Assembly (NCBI GenBank): GCA_963204975.1
Contig: CAUJJC010000252.1
Location: 1-35,780, forward strand
DNA length: 35,780 nucleotides
Source of the DNA: Verrucomicrobiota bacterium
Lineage (GTDB): Bacteria; Verrucomicrobiota; Verrucomicrobiia; Verrucomicrobiales; Verrucomicrobiaceae
Direction of reading: 5' to 3'
This document shows positions 1 through 8,492 of the stretch, in pieces (position 1 is the first letter of the stretch; each line of letters starts with the position of its first letter). Below the pieces are notes generated by a model. It made no database searches, was not told the DNA's origin, and saw nothing but the letters and a program-made list of their open reading frames with translations. Both the position numbers and the translations under genes were made by a program.

Positions 1-2
1 TT

Positions 3-1457
3 ACCCGGCGGTCCCTGGCCTCACTCACCTGGACCACGACCCATGATCGCATTCGCAGCCAATCTCATGATCGTTTGCCGGACAACATCCCTCTGCTGCT
101 CATGCGCGAGTTGCTGCAACTCGCGCCAGATACCGCGCAAAACCTGCCGTCCAGCACTCATTGGCTGCCTCTGGCTCCCTCGGATGCCAAACGGCAAAAG
201 CGCGTAGCGAAGCTCAAGTGCGAGGGCTTGGTGAACTGCGAAGGCGAGGGGACCAGCTTCTTCCGCAACTTCCATGAGGTGGCCCGCCGCGTGACCTACT
301 TCCATTACCTCAATGAGTGGGAACTCCAGGTGAATCAGCATCGCCTCGTCGCCGTGGAAGAGACGGTTCACGAAAATCGTGCGAGTATGGAGACGATCAC
401 CATTCTCAATCGCTACTTCCGCGGGCTGGCCCATCCCGAGCGCGCTTTCTGCGGGATCGCCGAGGAGCAGACCGCCATGCGCGAAACCGAGCTGATCAAG
501 CTGGAACTCCAGGACTGCCGCGACTGGCTCAACATGTATGGCGAGCGTATGGCCTCCGCGCTGACGGACTGGACAAGCACTTGGCAACTCGTGCGCGATT
601 TGGAGATGGCCTACCTCCTCTGCGCCGCCGGGCTCCCTGTTCACAAGGGCCAGTTCTCAGTCGCAACACCCACCGTCGAAGGTTACCGCGAGGAGATCTA
701 TCGCCATCGCGGCATCATGGACAACATGGAGGGCATCCTCCGCCAGTTCGAAGGGAAGCTGGAGACTCGTTTGGCCAGTGCCCTTGAATTACTTTGGCGT
801 GCCGACCTTCAATCCCTGCCGCCCAAGCTCCAGGAAGTGCGCGCTCCGCTGCCGCATTGGGTGCTCATCTATGAAGCACTCGGCCTTCACCTGCCGGTGC
901 TGAGGGAACTCATGACGCACTTCCATGCCTTCCAGTCACTGGGTGCATCGGTCGCCGGAGTGGTGGACTCCGCGAGTTACGTCACCACAGTCCAGCAGCA
1001 GATTCCCCGCCTCGTTCAGTTGGTCAAAGACATCATCGAGCCGCTGAAGGAATGGCCTTATCCGTTCCAGACGAACTTCGGCTCTGAGCCCATCACGCTC
1101 GCTGCCTTCGTCGCGGCTCACGCGCTTGAAAAGGGAGCCCTCGACTTTGATCGTCCGGCCACAGCTCCCAGGGCAGATCTTCGCGCGATGGCCCAGCAGA
1201 ACGCGAAACGAATCACTCAAATCATCGCGCCCTTGCTGGATCGTTACCTCAATCTCTACCATCAAGCCTTCGCCTGGATCACCAAGACGGCCGACATGGC
1301 CGAGTGGCACTTCCTTGATCCAATGGCTCCCGAGTTTCACACCGATGTGCAACAGTTGGTGAAGTCCCAGCGCCATGTGGACGAGCCGCCACCCGAACTC
1401 AATCTCCCCGAAGACCCCGAGCTGCCTCATTCGACGCGCAGCTTGCTGGCAGCGTAA
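3..1457 (+). CDS. Hypothetical protein, 5' end outside the window
   Basis: The reading frame is open from base 3, with no stop before 1457, so the gene most likely begins upstream of the window. The only internal starts near the left edge are a TTG at 75 and an ATG at 102, and neither has a clear ribosome site. About 480 residues are visible. They are mostly helical, with many Leu, Ala and Glu, and no clear signal peptide. The C-terminal half has moderately hydrophobic helices but no obvious catalytic motif. I do not recognise the family. It lies 80 bases upstream of the clpS-like gene on the same strand, so the two may be transcribed together. A C-terminal extension of a larger enzyme, for example a membrane peptidase, is possible, but nothing visible proves it. 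Confidence 0.7.
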   Translation, partial: TRRSLASLTWTTTHDRIRSQSHDRLPDNIPLLLMRELLQLAPDTAQNLPSSTHWLPLAPSDAKRQKRVAKLKCEGLVNCEGEGTSFFRNFHEVARRVTYFHYLNEWELQVNQHRLVAVEETVHENRASMETITILNRYFRGLAHPERAFCGIAEEQTAMRETELIKLELQDCRDWLNMYGERMASALTDWTSTWQLVRDLEMAYLLCAAGLPVHKGQFSVATPTVEGYREEIYRHRGIMDNMEGILRQFEGKLETRLASALELLWRADLQSLPPKLQEVRAPLPHWVLIYEALGLHLPVLRELMTHFHAFQSLGASVAGVVDSASYVTTVQQQIPRLVQLVKDIIEPLKEWPYPFQTNFGSEPITLAAFVAAHALEKGALDFDRPATAPRADLRAMAQQNAKRITQIIAPLLDRYLNLYHQAFAWITKTADMAEWHFLDPMAPEFHTDVQQLVKSQRHVDEPPPELNLPEDPELPHSTRSLLAA

Positions 1458-1537
1458 GTCCACGCCATGCATTGATTTGCTCCGTGGCGAATTTTGCACA
1501 TCGTGAGGACGTGAGTTTCTCTGTTCCGCAACGCCTG

Positions 1538-1915
1538 ATGGTCGCCGTCACCAATGCCCCTGTCCACGTTCCCGTGGCTCCGGCAGTGAAGCCTGCCAAG
1601 CCGCGCGTGCTCCCGCCCACCAAGTCCAAGCCCGCTCCCGTCGAACCCGAGCCCCTGTGGCATGTGATTCTGCTCAATGACGAAGAGCACACGTATGAAT
1701 ACGTGATCGAGATGCTGAACGCCATCTTCAGCCTCGACGTGGACAAAGCCTACAAGATGGCCAAGGAAGTGGATGAAAACGGTCGTGTCATCGTCGCCAC
1801 CTGCCACAAAGAACTGGCGGAGCTTCGGCAGGAGCAAATCCACGAATACGGTCCCGATCCGCGCATTCCTGGCAGCAAGGGCTCCATGCGTGCGGAGATC
1901 GAGCCCGCTGCCTGA
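1538..1915 (+). CDS. clpS: ClpS-like adaptor of Clp protease (variant pocket)
   Basis: ClpS hands proteins bearing N-degrons (destabilising N-terminal residues) to the ClpA/ClpC unfoldase. The 125-residue product has a Pro/Ala/Lys-rich disordered tail (about 1-38), as expected for the ClpS arm that engages the unfoldase, then a ClpS core from about 40 to 110. The core begins with the strand HVILLND (42-48), followed by a helix containing YEYVIEML. ATG 1538 is preferred over the upstream TTG at 1472 because it gives a normal ClpS length. Against E. coli ClpS, the gatekeeper Met40 aligns with Tyr53, and His66, which contacts the alpha-amino group of the degron, aligns with Asp79 in EVDENGR. From memory, Planctomycete ClpS-like proteins share this EVD..GR pattern, so it looks like a lineage-specific branch rather than decay. 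Its substrate range may differ from classical ClpS. Confidence 0.88.
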   Translation: MVAVTNAPVHVPVAPAVKPAKPRVLPPTKSKPAPVEPEPLWHVILLNDEEHTYEYVIEMLNAIFSLDVDKAYKMAKEVDENGRVIVATCHKELAELRQEQIHEYGPDPRIPGSKGSMRAEIEPAA

Positions 1916-2065
1916 TGGGCTGCGACGGATGAAATGGCAGGGTGGGCTCTTTCAAGCACAGCACACTTTGTGACAGGATATGACATGCCGTTTGTCCGGT
2001 TTACACGGTCAGCGTGGGAAACACGCAGTCACGGCCCGCGTTTGTTTATCAAACTCACTTTTCCT

Positions 2066-5000
2066 ATGCTCCGCTCCTCGATCATCTTCCTTGCACTTGC
2101 CAGCGCGCTGTCGGCAGCTCCGCCCGTGCAATTCAATCGCGATATTCGCCCCATCCTGGCGGACAAATGTTTTCATTGCCACGGACCCGATCCCGGATCG
2201 CGCAAAGCATCGCTGCGACTCGATACCGAGGCGGGATTCTTTGCGCCGCGCAAACTGAAGGACGGCAGCGATGGCAGTCCGACGATTGTGAAGGGCAACC
2301 TCGACCAGAGCCCGCTCTACCAGCGCCTGATCACGACCGATGAAGACGAGATCATGCCGCCGCGCAAGGAGCACAAGGACATGAAGCCGAACGAGATCGC
2401 GCTCGTTAAGGCGTGGATCGAGCAAGGCGCACCGTGGCAGCCGCATTGGGCCTTCATCACGCCGGAGAAGGGGGGACTGCCGAAGGTCAAAGATGAGTCG
2501 TGGGTGAAGACGCCGATAGATCGCTTTGTCGCTGCGAAGCTGGAAGAAAAAGGATTGTCTCCCGCTCCCGAAGCTGAGGCACCCACGCTCGTGCGCCGCG
2601 TGGCCCTCGACTTGACCGGCCTGCCGCCCACGCCCGAGATCTTGAAGAAGTATGCGACGGGGCCGAAGCTCTCGGATGTGCAGTTGTCAGCACTCATTGA
2701 CGAACTCATGAAGTCCGAACGCTACGGCGAGCATCGCGCACGTTACTGGCTCGATGCCGCCCGTTACGGCGACACCCATGGCCTCCACTTCGACAACTAC
2801 CGTGAGATGTGGCCGTATCGCGATTGGGTGATCCGCTCGTTCAATGCCAATCAGCCTTTTGACAAGTTCACCGTCGATCAGCTCGCTGGCGATCTGTTGC
2901 CAAATCCAAGCGATGATCAGCTCATTGCTACAGGCTTCCAGCGCTGCAACATCACCACCAACGAAGGTGGCACCATCGACGAGGAAAACCTTGCGAACTA
3001 CGCCGTGGATCGTGTGACCACCATGGGTTGGGTTTACATGGGCCTAACAACGAATTGCAGCCAGTGCCACGATCATAAGTTCGATCCGTTGACCACGAAG
3101 GATTTCTATTCCATGGCCGCCTTCTTCCGCAACACGACGCAGCCTGCGAAGGACGGCAACATCAAGGACGGACGCAGCTCCGTGCTCGTCATCCCGAACG
3201 ATAATGACAAGCCGCGCTGGAAGGCGCTGCCTGCCGAGATCGCCGCCGCGACCAAGGTGCGCGATGTGCGCAAAGGCGAAGCGCGCAAGGACTTCGATCA
3301 GTGGCTGCTTACGGCCAAGCCTGACGCTATTGACAAAGGCATGCCGTCGGATGGTCTTGTGGCGCATGTGCCGCTCAATGAGGGCAAAGGCAATGCCGTG
3401 AGTTCCACCTGTGGCGATGCCCAGACGTTCACCGCAGCAGGCCCTGTGAACTGGGCTCCTGGAGGCAAGCTCGGCCCTGCTCCCTTGATCGCCAAGGGCT
3501 CCACGTTTGAGATCGGTGATGCGGGTGATTTTGAGAAGAACCAGGCGTTCAGCTACGGCGCATGGATCAAGCCTGCCAAGGGCGTCACCGGCGGCATCCT
3601 CGCTCGCATGGACGAAGGCAATGCCTATCGCGGCTGGGACCTTTTCCAGGCCGATCAATCGCTGGCCGTGCATATCGTATCGAAGTGGCCGGATGATGCC
3701 TTCAAAGTGACGACAAAGAAGAACGTGCTCAAGCCTGACCAGTGGCAGCATGTATTCGTCACCTACAATGGCAGCGGGCGCGGCGAGGGAGTGAAGATCT
3801 ACGTAAACGGCAAAGAGGAGCCGGCCAAGGTCGGACCTAACGCTCTCAAGGCCACGAGTAGCATCCGAACGAAGACGCCCACGCGAATCGGCGGACGTAG
3901 CGCGAACCAGATTTTCAAAGGAGGCTCCGTGCAAGATGCGCGCGTTTACAGCCGCGCGATCAGCCCGAAGGAGATCTCCACCATTGCCAACAGTGGTCCG
4001 CTTCGTTCCATGCTGGCACGCCCCGCAGCGAAGCGCACACCCGAGCAAATCAACGCGCTCTACGATTACTACCTCACCGGGTTTGATTTGAAGTATCAGG
4101 AGTATAACAAGGCGCTCACGAAGCTGGAAAGCGAGCGTGATGCAATCAAGGCGCGCAGCCCCATCACACACATCCAGGAGGAGATGAAGGACAGCAAGCC
4201 GATGGCCAACATCCTAATGCGCGGTGCTTATGACAAGCCGGGTGAAAAAGTGGAGGGCGCTGTGCCTGCATGGCTGAATCCCATGCCGAAGGATGCACCG
4301 CAGAATCGTCTCGGCCTCGCGAAGTGGGTGGTTGATCCGGCAAACCCGCTGACCGCTCGCGTCACAGTGAATCGCTTCTGGCAGGAAGTCTTCGGCCAGG
4401 GCATCGTCAAGACGGCGGAAGACTTCGGCATCATGGGCACCGCTCCGAGCAATCAGGCGCTGCTCGACTGGCTGTCCGTGGAGTTCCGCGAGAGCGGCTG
4501 GAACGTGCAGCATTTGTTCAAGCTCATGCTCACCAGTGCCACTTATCGTCAGGCCGCGATCACCACATCGGAGAAGATCGAAAAGGACCGTGACAATGTC
4601 TTTCTCAGTCGTGGCCCGCGTTTCCGCATGGATGCTGAGGTGCTCCGCGATTACGCCCTTGCCGCCAGCGGCACCTTGTCATCGAAGATGTATGGTCCCG
4701 GCACCAAACCGTATCAGCCAAGCAACATCTGGGACGTGGTAGGCCTGCCCGGCGCAGACACGCGCAATTACGTGCAGGACAAAGGCGAGAACCTCTACCG
4801 CCGCACGATCTACAACTTCTGGAAGCGCATGGCACCGTCACCGAACATGGAGATCTTCAATGCGCCGAGCCGTGAGTCGAGCTGTGTGCGTCGCGAACGC
4901 ACTAACACACCGATTCAGGCACTTGTGACGTTGAACGATCCACAGTTCGTCGAAGCCGCACGCAATCTCGCGCAGAAGGCCATCGCCTGTGGGTGCAACG

Positions 5001-5251
5001 ATGATGATAAAGCCTTCGCCTTCGTTGCCGAGCGAGTGCTTGTGCGTCCGTTGCGCGACAAAGAAAAACCCATCCTACAGGCCAGCCTCAAGGACCTGCG
5101 CGACTTCTACAAGGGCCACGCTGAAGAAGCAAAACAACTGCTCACCGTGGGCGAATCACCCGTCGATGCGAAACTGCCGCCGTCTGAACTCGCTGCATGG
5201 ACGATGCTTTGCAATCAGGTGATGAATCTCGACGAAGTTTTGAACAAGTGA
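2066..5251 (+). CDS. PSD1-type cytochrome c protein (PSCyt1, DUF1549, LamG, DUF1553)
   Basis: Large secreted multidomain protein of the Planctomycete/Verrucomicrobia type, about 1061 residues. ATG 2066 gives a clean Sec signal peptide (about 1-18) and is preferred over the longer frame beginning at 1934. Next comes a PSCyt1 cytochrome region with a haem motif C35-FH-C38-H39, then DUF1549 (PSCyt2) to about residue 340 with a second possible haem motif C331-SQ-C334-H335. A LamG/concanavalin-like domain lies at about 428-626, and DUF1553 (PSD1) at about 746-1000, including the NRFWQ and TPIQAL motifs. Such proteins usually sit beside a DUF1501 gene, as here (5852). The pair is thought to act outside the cytoplasm, possibly in polysaccharide use or electron transfer, but no reaction is established. 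The LamG domain suggests carbohydrate or protein binding. Confidence 0.94.
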   Translation: MLRSSIIFLALASALSAAPPVQFNRDIRPILADKCFHCHGPDPGSRKASLRLDTEAGFFAPRKLKDGSDGSPTIVKGNLDQSPLYQRLITTDEDEIMPPRKEHKDMKPNEIALVKAWIEQGAPWQPHWAFITPEKGGLPKVKDESWVKTPIDRFVAAKLEEKGLSPAPEAEAPTLVRRVALDLTGLPPTPEILKKYATGPKLSDVQLSALIDELMKSERYGEHRARYWLDAARYGDTHGLHFDNYREMWPYRDWVIRSFNANQPFDKFTVDQLAGDLLPNPSDDQLIATGFQRCNITTNEGGTIDEENLANYAVDRVTTMGWVYMGLTTNCSQCHDHKFDPLTTKDFYSMAAFFRNTTQPAKDGNIKDGRSSVLVIPNDNDKPRWKALPAEIAAATKVRDVRKGEARKDFDQWLLTAKPDAIDKGMPSDGLVAHVPLNEGKGNAVSSTCGDAQTFTAAGPVNWAPGGKLGPAPLIAKGSTFEIGDAGDFEKNQAFSYGAWIKPAKGVTGGILARMDEGNAYRGWDLFQADQSLAVHIVSKWPDDAFKVTTKKNVLKPDQWQHVFVTYNGSGRGEGVKIYVNGKEEPAKVGPNALKATSSIRTKTPTRIGGRSANQIFKGGSVQDARVYSRAISPKEISTIANSGPLRSMLARPAAKRTPEQINALYDYYLTGFDLKYQEYNKALTKLESERDAIKARSPITHIQEEMKDSKPMANILMRGAYDKPGEKVEGAVPAWLNPMPKDAPQNRLGLAKWVVDPANPLTARVTVNRFWQEVFGQGIVKTAEDFGIMGTAPSNQALLDWLSVEFRESGWNVQHLFKLMLTSATYRQAAITTSEKIEKDRDNVFLSRGPRFRMDAEVLRDYALAASGTLSSKMYGPGTKPYQPSNIWDVVGLPGADTRNYVQDKGENLYRRTIYNFWKRMAPSPNMEIFNAPSRESSCVRRERTNTPIQALVTLNDPQFVEAARNLAQKAIACGCNDDDKAFAFVAERVLVRPLRDKEKPILQASLKDLRDFYKGHAEEAKQLLTVGESPVDAKLPPSELAAWTMLCNQVMNLDEVLNK

Positions 5252-5299
5252 TGGACGATCACAAGACGACTTCAAAGCAACAAGAGCAACTTTGCCACC

Positions 5300-5305
5300 A
5301 GGAGG
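5300..5305 (+). promoter_or_regulatory. Strong Shine-Dalgarno site
   Basis: AGGAGG lies seven bases before the ATG at 5313. Most starts in this window have weak or no such site, so it stands out and supports the start of the small membrane protein gene. Confidence 0.65.
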
Positions 5306-5312
5306 TTGAACC

Positions 5313-5855
5313 ATGAATCCGCGACTTCGCATTGGATTGTCAGCTCTCGTGACGTTGAACGTGGTGTTTGTGATGGTCGCTCTGTGGTTTAGCGTAGGGC
5401 TTGATGCTCTACCCGACGAGATCGACGATGGGCATGGTCATCTGCTTGGTTTCAATCGCCCCTTCACTTGGGGGCACATGCTCCTCGCCTTCGCCCATGG
5501 TTCTTTAAGGTTCGATAAACTGGCTGTCATCGACGTGGTCTTCCTGTTGATGCATGTCATTGGCTTGCTTGTGATCTGGCTGCCAGATTCGCTCAGCATT
5601 CTGCGGCGCGCCTTCATGATCCTTCAGGTGATGTTTATTCCCTTTGCGCTGGCGGGAGTGCTGCTCTGGATCGGTTTCATTGGGGTCTGCCTCACGGGAA
5701 ATATGGATATGGAAGGTTTCGAGGTCACACCTCTCAACTCGATCGGAGCCTCGGTGGTCTGGGTTGCGATCTGGTTCACCGTCTGGCGACACGAGCGCCC
5801 TGCTCCATTGATAACTGACATCCCTCTGAAGCTCATCCCAACGACAACACCATGA
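5313..5855 (+). CDS. Four-helix integral membrane protein, function unknown
   Basis: The 180-residue product has about four hydrophobic segments, at roughly 8-30, 72-92, 104-130 and 143-160. The loop after the first helix is acidic and His-containing (DEIDDGHGH). I do not recognise the family. The start is supported by the AGGAGG at 5300. Its stop overlaps the start of the DUF1501 gene in an ATGA arrangement, which points to translational coupling. It sits between a PSD1 gene and its DUF1501 partner, which are usually adjacent. It could be a membrane anchor or a redox/transport accessory for that pair; this is inferred from position only. Confidence 0.8.
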   Translation: MNPRLRIGLSALVTLNVVFVMVALWFSVGLDALPDEIDDGHGHLLGFNRPFTWGHMLLAFAHGSLRFDKLAVIDVVFLLMHVIGLLVIWLPDSLSILRRAFMILQVMFIPFALAGVLLWIGFIGVCLTGNMDMEGFEVTPLNSIGASVVWVAIWFTVWRHERPAPLITDIPLKLIPTTTP

Positions 5856-7300
5856 ATCCCTTGAACACACTTCAATCTCGCCGCGACTTCTTCACTGGTG
5901 GTCGCAATCTTCTCGGTGGTGCAGCTTTGTCATCACTCCTCGGTGATGCCTTCATTCGACAGGCATCGGCTTCCTCGGGCCATGCGATGGGGCCGCAATT
6001 CCCGCCGAAGGCAAAGCGTGTGATCTATCTGCACATGGTCGGTGGTCCATCGCAAATGGACCTCTTTGATTACAAGCCGGAGATGATGAAGTGGTATGAC
6101 AAGGATCTGCCTGAGAGCATTCGCAATGGGCAGCGTCTCACCACGATGACGAGCGGCCAGGCACGGTTTCCCATTGCGCCTTCCAAATACAAGTTCTCCG
6201 CCGCAGGCCAGTGCGGCATGATGATGAATACCGAGTTGCTGCCCAATCTTGCGAAGAAGGCAGACGACATGTGCTTCATGCGCACACTGCACACAGAGGC
6301 GATCAATCACGAGCCTGCCATCGCGGCGATGCAGACGGGCAATCAAGTGGGCGGACGTCCGTGCCTTGGTTCCTGGGCATCCTATGGCCTTGGCTCATCG
6401 AATGAGAATCTGCCGACGTTTGTCGTGCTTGTCGCCACTCCGACGAACCGCGAGCAGGAGCAGGCGATCTCGGCTCGACTGTGGTCATCCGGTTTCCTGC
6501 CCGGCGAGCACGCAGGCGTGTCCTTCCGCAGCAGCGGCGATCCCATCCTCTACATCAACAATCCTCCCGGTGTGCCGGACAGCATCCGCAAACGCACCAT
6601 CGACGGATTGAATCAACTCAACTCCCTCAACTACGAAGTCACTGGCGATCCTGAAACGCAGACACGGATCAAGCAATACGAGATGGCCTTCCGTATGCAG
6701 GCAAGCGTGCCTGAACTGACTGACATCAAGAGCGAACCCGAGCACACCTTTAAGCTCTATGGCGAGGAAGCGAAGAAACCGGGCTCATTTGCTAACAACG
6801 TCCTGATGGCACGTCGCCTCGTGGAGCGCGGAGTGCGCTTTGTGCAGATTTATCACAACAATTGGGACCATCACTCCAATGTGGGTGGTCGCATGCCATC
6901 GCAGTGCAAGGACGTCGATCAGCCCTGTGCCGCTCTTATCGAGGACCTCAAGCAGCGGGGCATGTTTGACGACACTCTCATCATCTGGGGCGGTGAGTTT
7001 GGCCGCACTATCTACAGCCAGGGCGGCCTGACCAAAGAGAACTACGGACGCGACCACCATCCGCGCTGTTTCTCCATGTGGATGGCCGGCGGCGGGGCCA
7101 AGGGCGGCACCATCTACGGCGAGACCGATGACTTCAGTTACAATATCGTCAAGGACCCCGTCCATATCAGTGACTTCCACGCCACTGTGTTGCATCTGCT
7201 GGGCTTCCACTTCGACCGCTTCAGCTACAAGTTTCAGGGCCTTGATGCAAAGCTCACTGGTGTGAATCATGCAAAGGTGATCAAGGATCTCATTGTGTGA
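5852..7300 (+). CDS. DUF1501 family protein, Tat-exported (copy 1)
   Basis: 482-residue DUF1501 protein, a family in the alkaline phosphatase/sulfatase fold superfamily. The N-terminus has a twin-arginine signal (SRRDFF, R10-R11) followed by a Gly/Ala/Leu stretch, so it is probably exported folded. Family hallmarks are visible: [16 protein letters not shown] near residue 54-69, WGGEFGRT and [17 protein letters not shown] in the C-terminal third, and a His-rich end (DFHATVLHLLG). It lacks the CxPxR formylglycine motif, so it is not a classical sulfatase. The ATG overlaps the stop of the preceding membrane protein gene. With the PSD1 gene at 2066 it forms the common PSD1-DUF1501 pair. The exact reaction of DUF1501 is unknown. 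Confidence 0.95.
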   Translation: MNPLNTLQSRRDFFTGGRNLLGGAALSSLLGDAFIRQASASSGHAMGPQFPPKAKRVIYLHMVGGPSQMDLFDYKPEMMKWYDKDLPESIRNGQRLTTMTSGQARFPIAPSKYKFSAAGQCGMMMNTELLPNLAKKADDMCFMRTLHTEAINHEPAIAAMQTGNQVGGRPCLGSWASYGLGSSNENLPTFVVLVATPTNREQEQAISARLWSSGFLPGEHAGVSFRSSGDPILYINNPPGVPDSIRKRTIDGLNQLNSLNYEVTGDPETQTRIKQYEMAFRMQASVPELTDIKSEPEHTFKLYGEEAKKPGSFANNVLMARRLVERGVRFVQIYHNNWDHHSNVGGRMPSQCKDVDQPCAALIEDLKQRGMFDDTLIIWGGEFGRTIYSQGGLTKENYGRDHHPRCFSMWMAGGGAKGGTIYGETDDFSYNIVKDPVHISDFHATVLHLLGFHFDRFSYKFQGLDAKLTGVNHAKVIKDLIV

Positions 7301-7337
7301 TTCCTCTCACCTCGGAAAAGATCGCCTTTGATCGTGC

Positions 7338-8159
7338 TTAGCTGGCAGAGGTGGTCGCGACTACCATGCATGCGAGGTTCCAAAGATTGAACAGCGAATG
7401 CATCAATATTGGCACCGCGAGGCTGCGCGTGCGCTCGTAGGCAATCGAAAGCCCTGCCGCCAGGATGAACAATGGCAGACCTGCAATCAGGGTTTGATGA
7501 GCGAGAGCGAAAACAGCAGATGAGGCAAGGGTTGCAAAAACCTGGCCGGTTCGTTCGCGCATCACGCCATGGATGATGCCTCGATAGATCATCTCCTCGT
7601 AAATCGGTGAAACGACTCCCGCGGCAAGAATCACGAGTATTCGGAAGGTGTGGCCTGTGTTTGCTTGAAAGGCTTGAACCAGCATTTGGTCCGAGTCTCC
7701 AGAGTGAGTGCTCAGCCACCACTGCACCAGCCATGATGCAAAGTGCATAGCAACCATCGTGACCAAGAGGGTGATCACGCCGTAACGAATCCAGTGGGTC
7801 ACCTGAGGACGCCCGAGCCATAGCCGTGCATTGAATGGGACGTTGCGGATGACTTTGAAATAGAGCCACAGCAGCGTGACGAGCTGAGCCTGAATGGCCA
7901 TCCCTGCGATCAGGTGATGAGGCTTGATCTCGACTTGTGACGTGGGCTTCTCTGGGCCTGCCTCCACCCAGTAGCCCGCTCCGGCGATGAGGATCAAAAC
8001 CAAAGTCAGCCCTGTGTCCAAAGGTGCCCAGCGGCCCTTTGGGGATTGATCCAGGCCGTCTGGCCGCACACGAGTGAATCGCGGGCCGAAGATCATCGCC
8101 ACCACGATGACGGGCAGCAATGAGAAGTAGATCGTCGGCAGAAGAGTGGCGGTCGTCAT
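7338..8159 (-). CDS. CPBP family intramembrane glutamic protease
   Basis: Membrane protease-like protein of the CPBP/Abi (Rce1-type) family, about 273 residues with multiple hydrophobic helices. The three family motifs are present: EEMIYRG (Glu188, Glu189, Arg193), FALAH downstream, and HSLFN near the C-terminus. ATG at 8159 puts the first helix at the N-terminus; the frame stays open to 8303, but those extra residues are hydrophilic and not family-like. Members of this family cleave prenylated or signal-peptide substrates, and in bacteria some give bacteriocin immunity. The gene converges with the DUF1501 gene, 37 bases away. The target is unknown. Confidence 0.9.
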   Translation of the reverse strand: MTTATLLPTIYFSLLPVIVVAMIFGPRFTRVRPDGLDQSPKGRWAPLDTGLTLVLILIAGAGYWVEAGPEKPTSQVEIKPHHLIAGMAIQAQLVTLLWLYFKVIRNVPFNARLWLGRPQVTHWIRYGVITLLVTMVAMHFASWLVQWWLSTHSGDSDQMLVQAFQANTGHTFRILVILAAGVVSPIYEEMIYRGIIHGVMRERTGQVFATLASSAVFALAHQTLIAGLPLFILAAGLSIAYERTRSLAVPILMHSLFNLWNLACMVVATTSAS

Positions 8160-8492
8160 TAACGTTAAAGCTGATAGGCGGTCGATTCCGGGTCCTGTCG
8201 TATTCGGACTGACGATGCGATAGTTACGATGAACCCAACTGCCGTGACTGGAGAGGCTCTGCATTTGTCTTGCATCGAACGTCTCTGGCAGGATGAGGAT
8301 CACTCGACGTCACAATCGCTGGTGGCCGAGGTAGCAGCATACAACCCTGGCCCAAAAGTTTCGCTTCCGTCCGCCAGTGACGAGAGTCCCAAGCTCACCT
8401 GCGCTCCAGGCACCGTGGAACTCGATTTCTTCTGGTCTGGTAGTTCCCAAAGCTCCAAAAGATGTCACTCGTGCGCGTCAGTCACTCTCACC
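8160..8492. other. Divergent intergenic region, no gene seen
   Basis: About 333 bases between the divergently oriented CPBP protease and lipoprotein esterase genes. The plus-strand frame of the esterase is open across it, but the translation before ATG 8493 is not protein-like. It must hold promoters for both genes. I could not pick convincing -35/-10 pairs. Confidence 0.4.

Noticed and set aside
3044..4171. 375-residue minus-strand frame inside the PSD1 gene
   Set aside because: Antisense to the haem/LamG region, with no recognisable domain.
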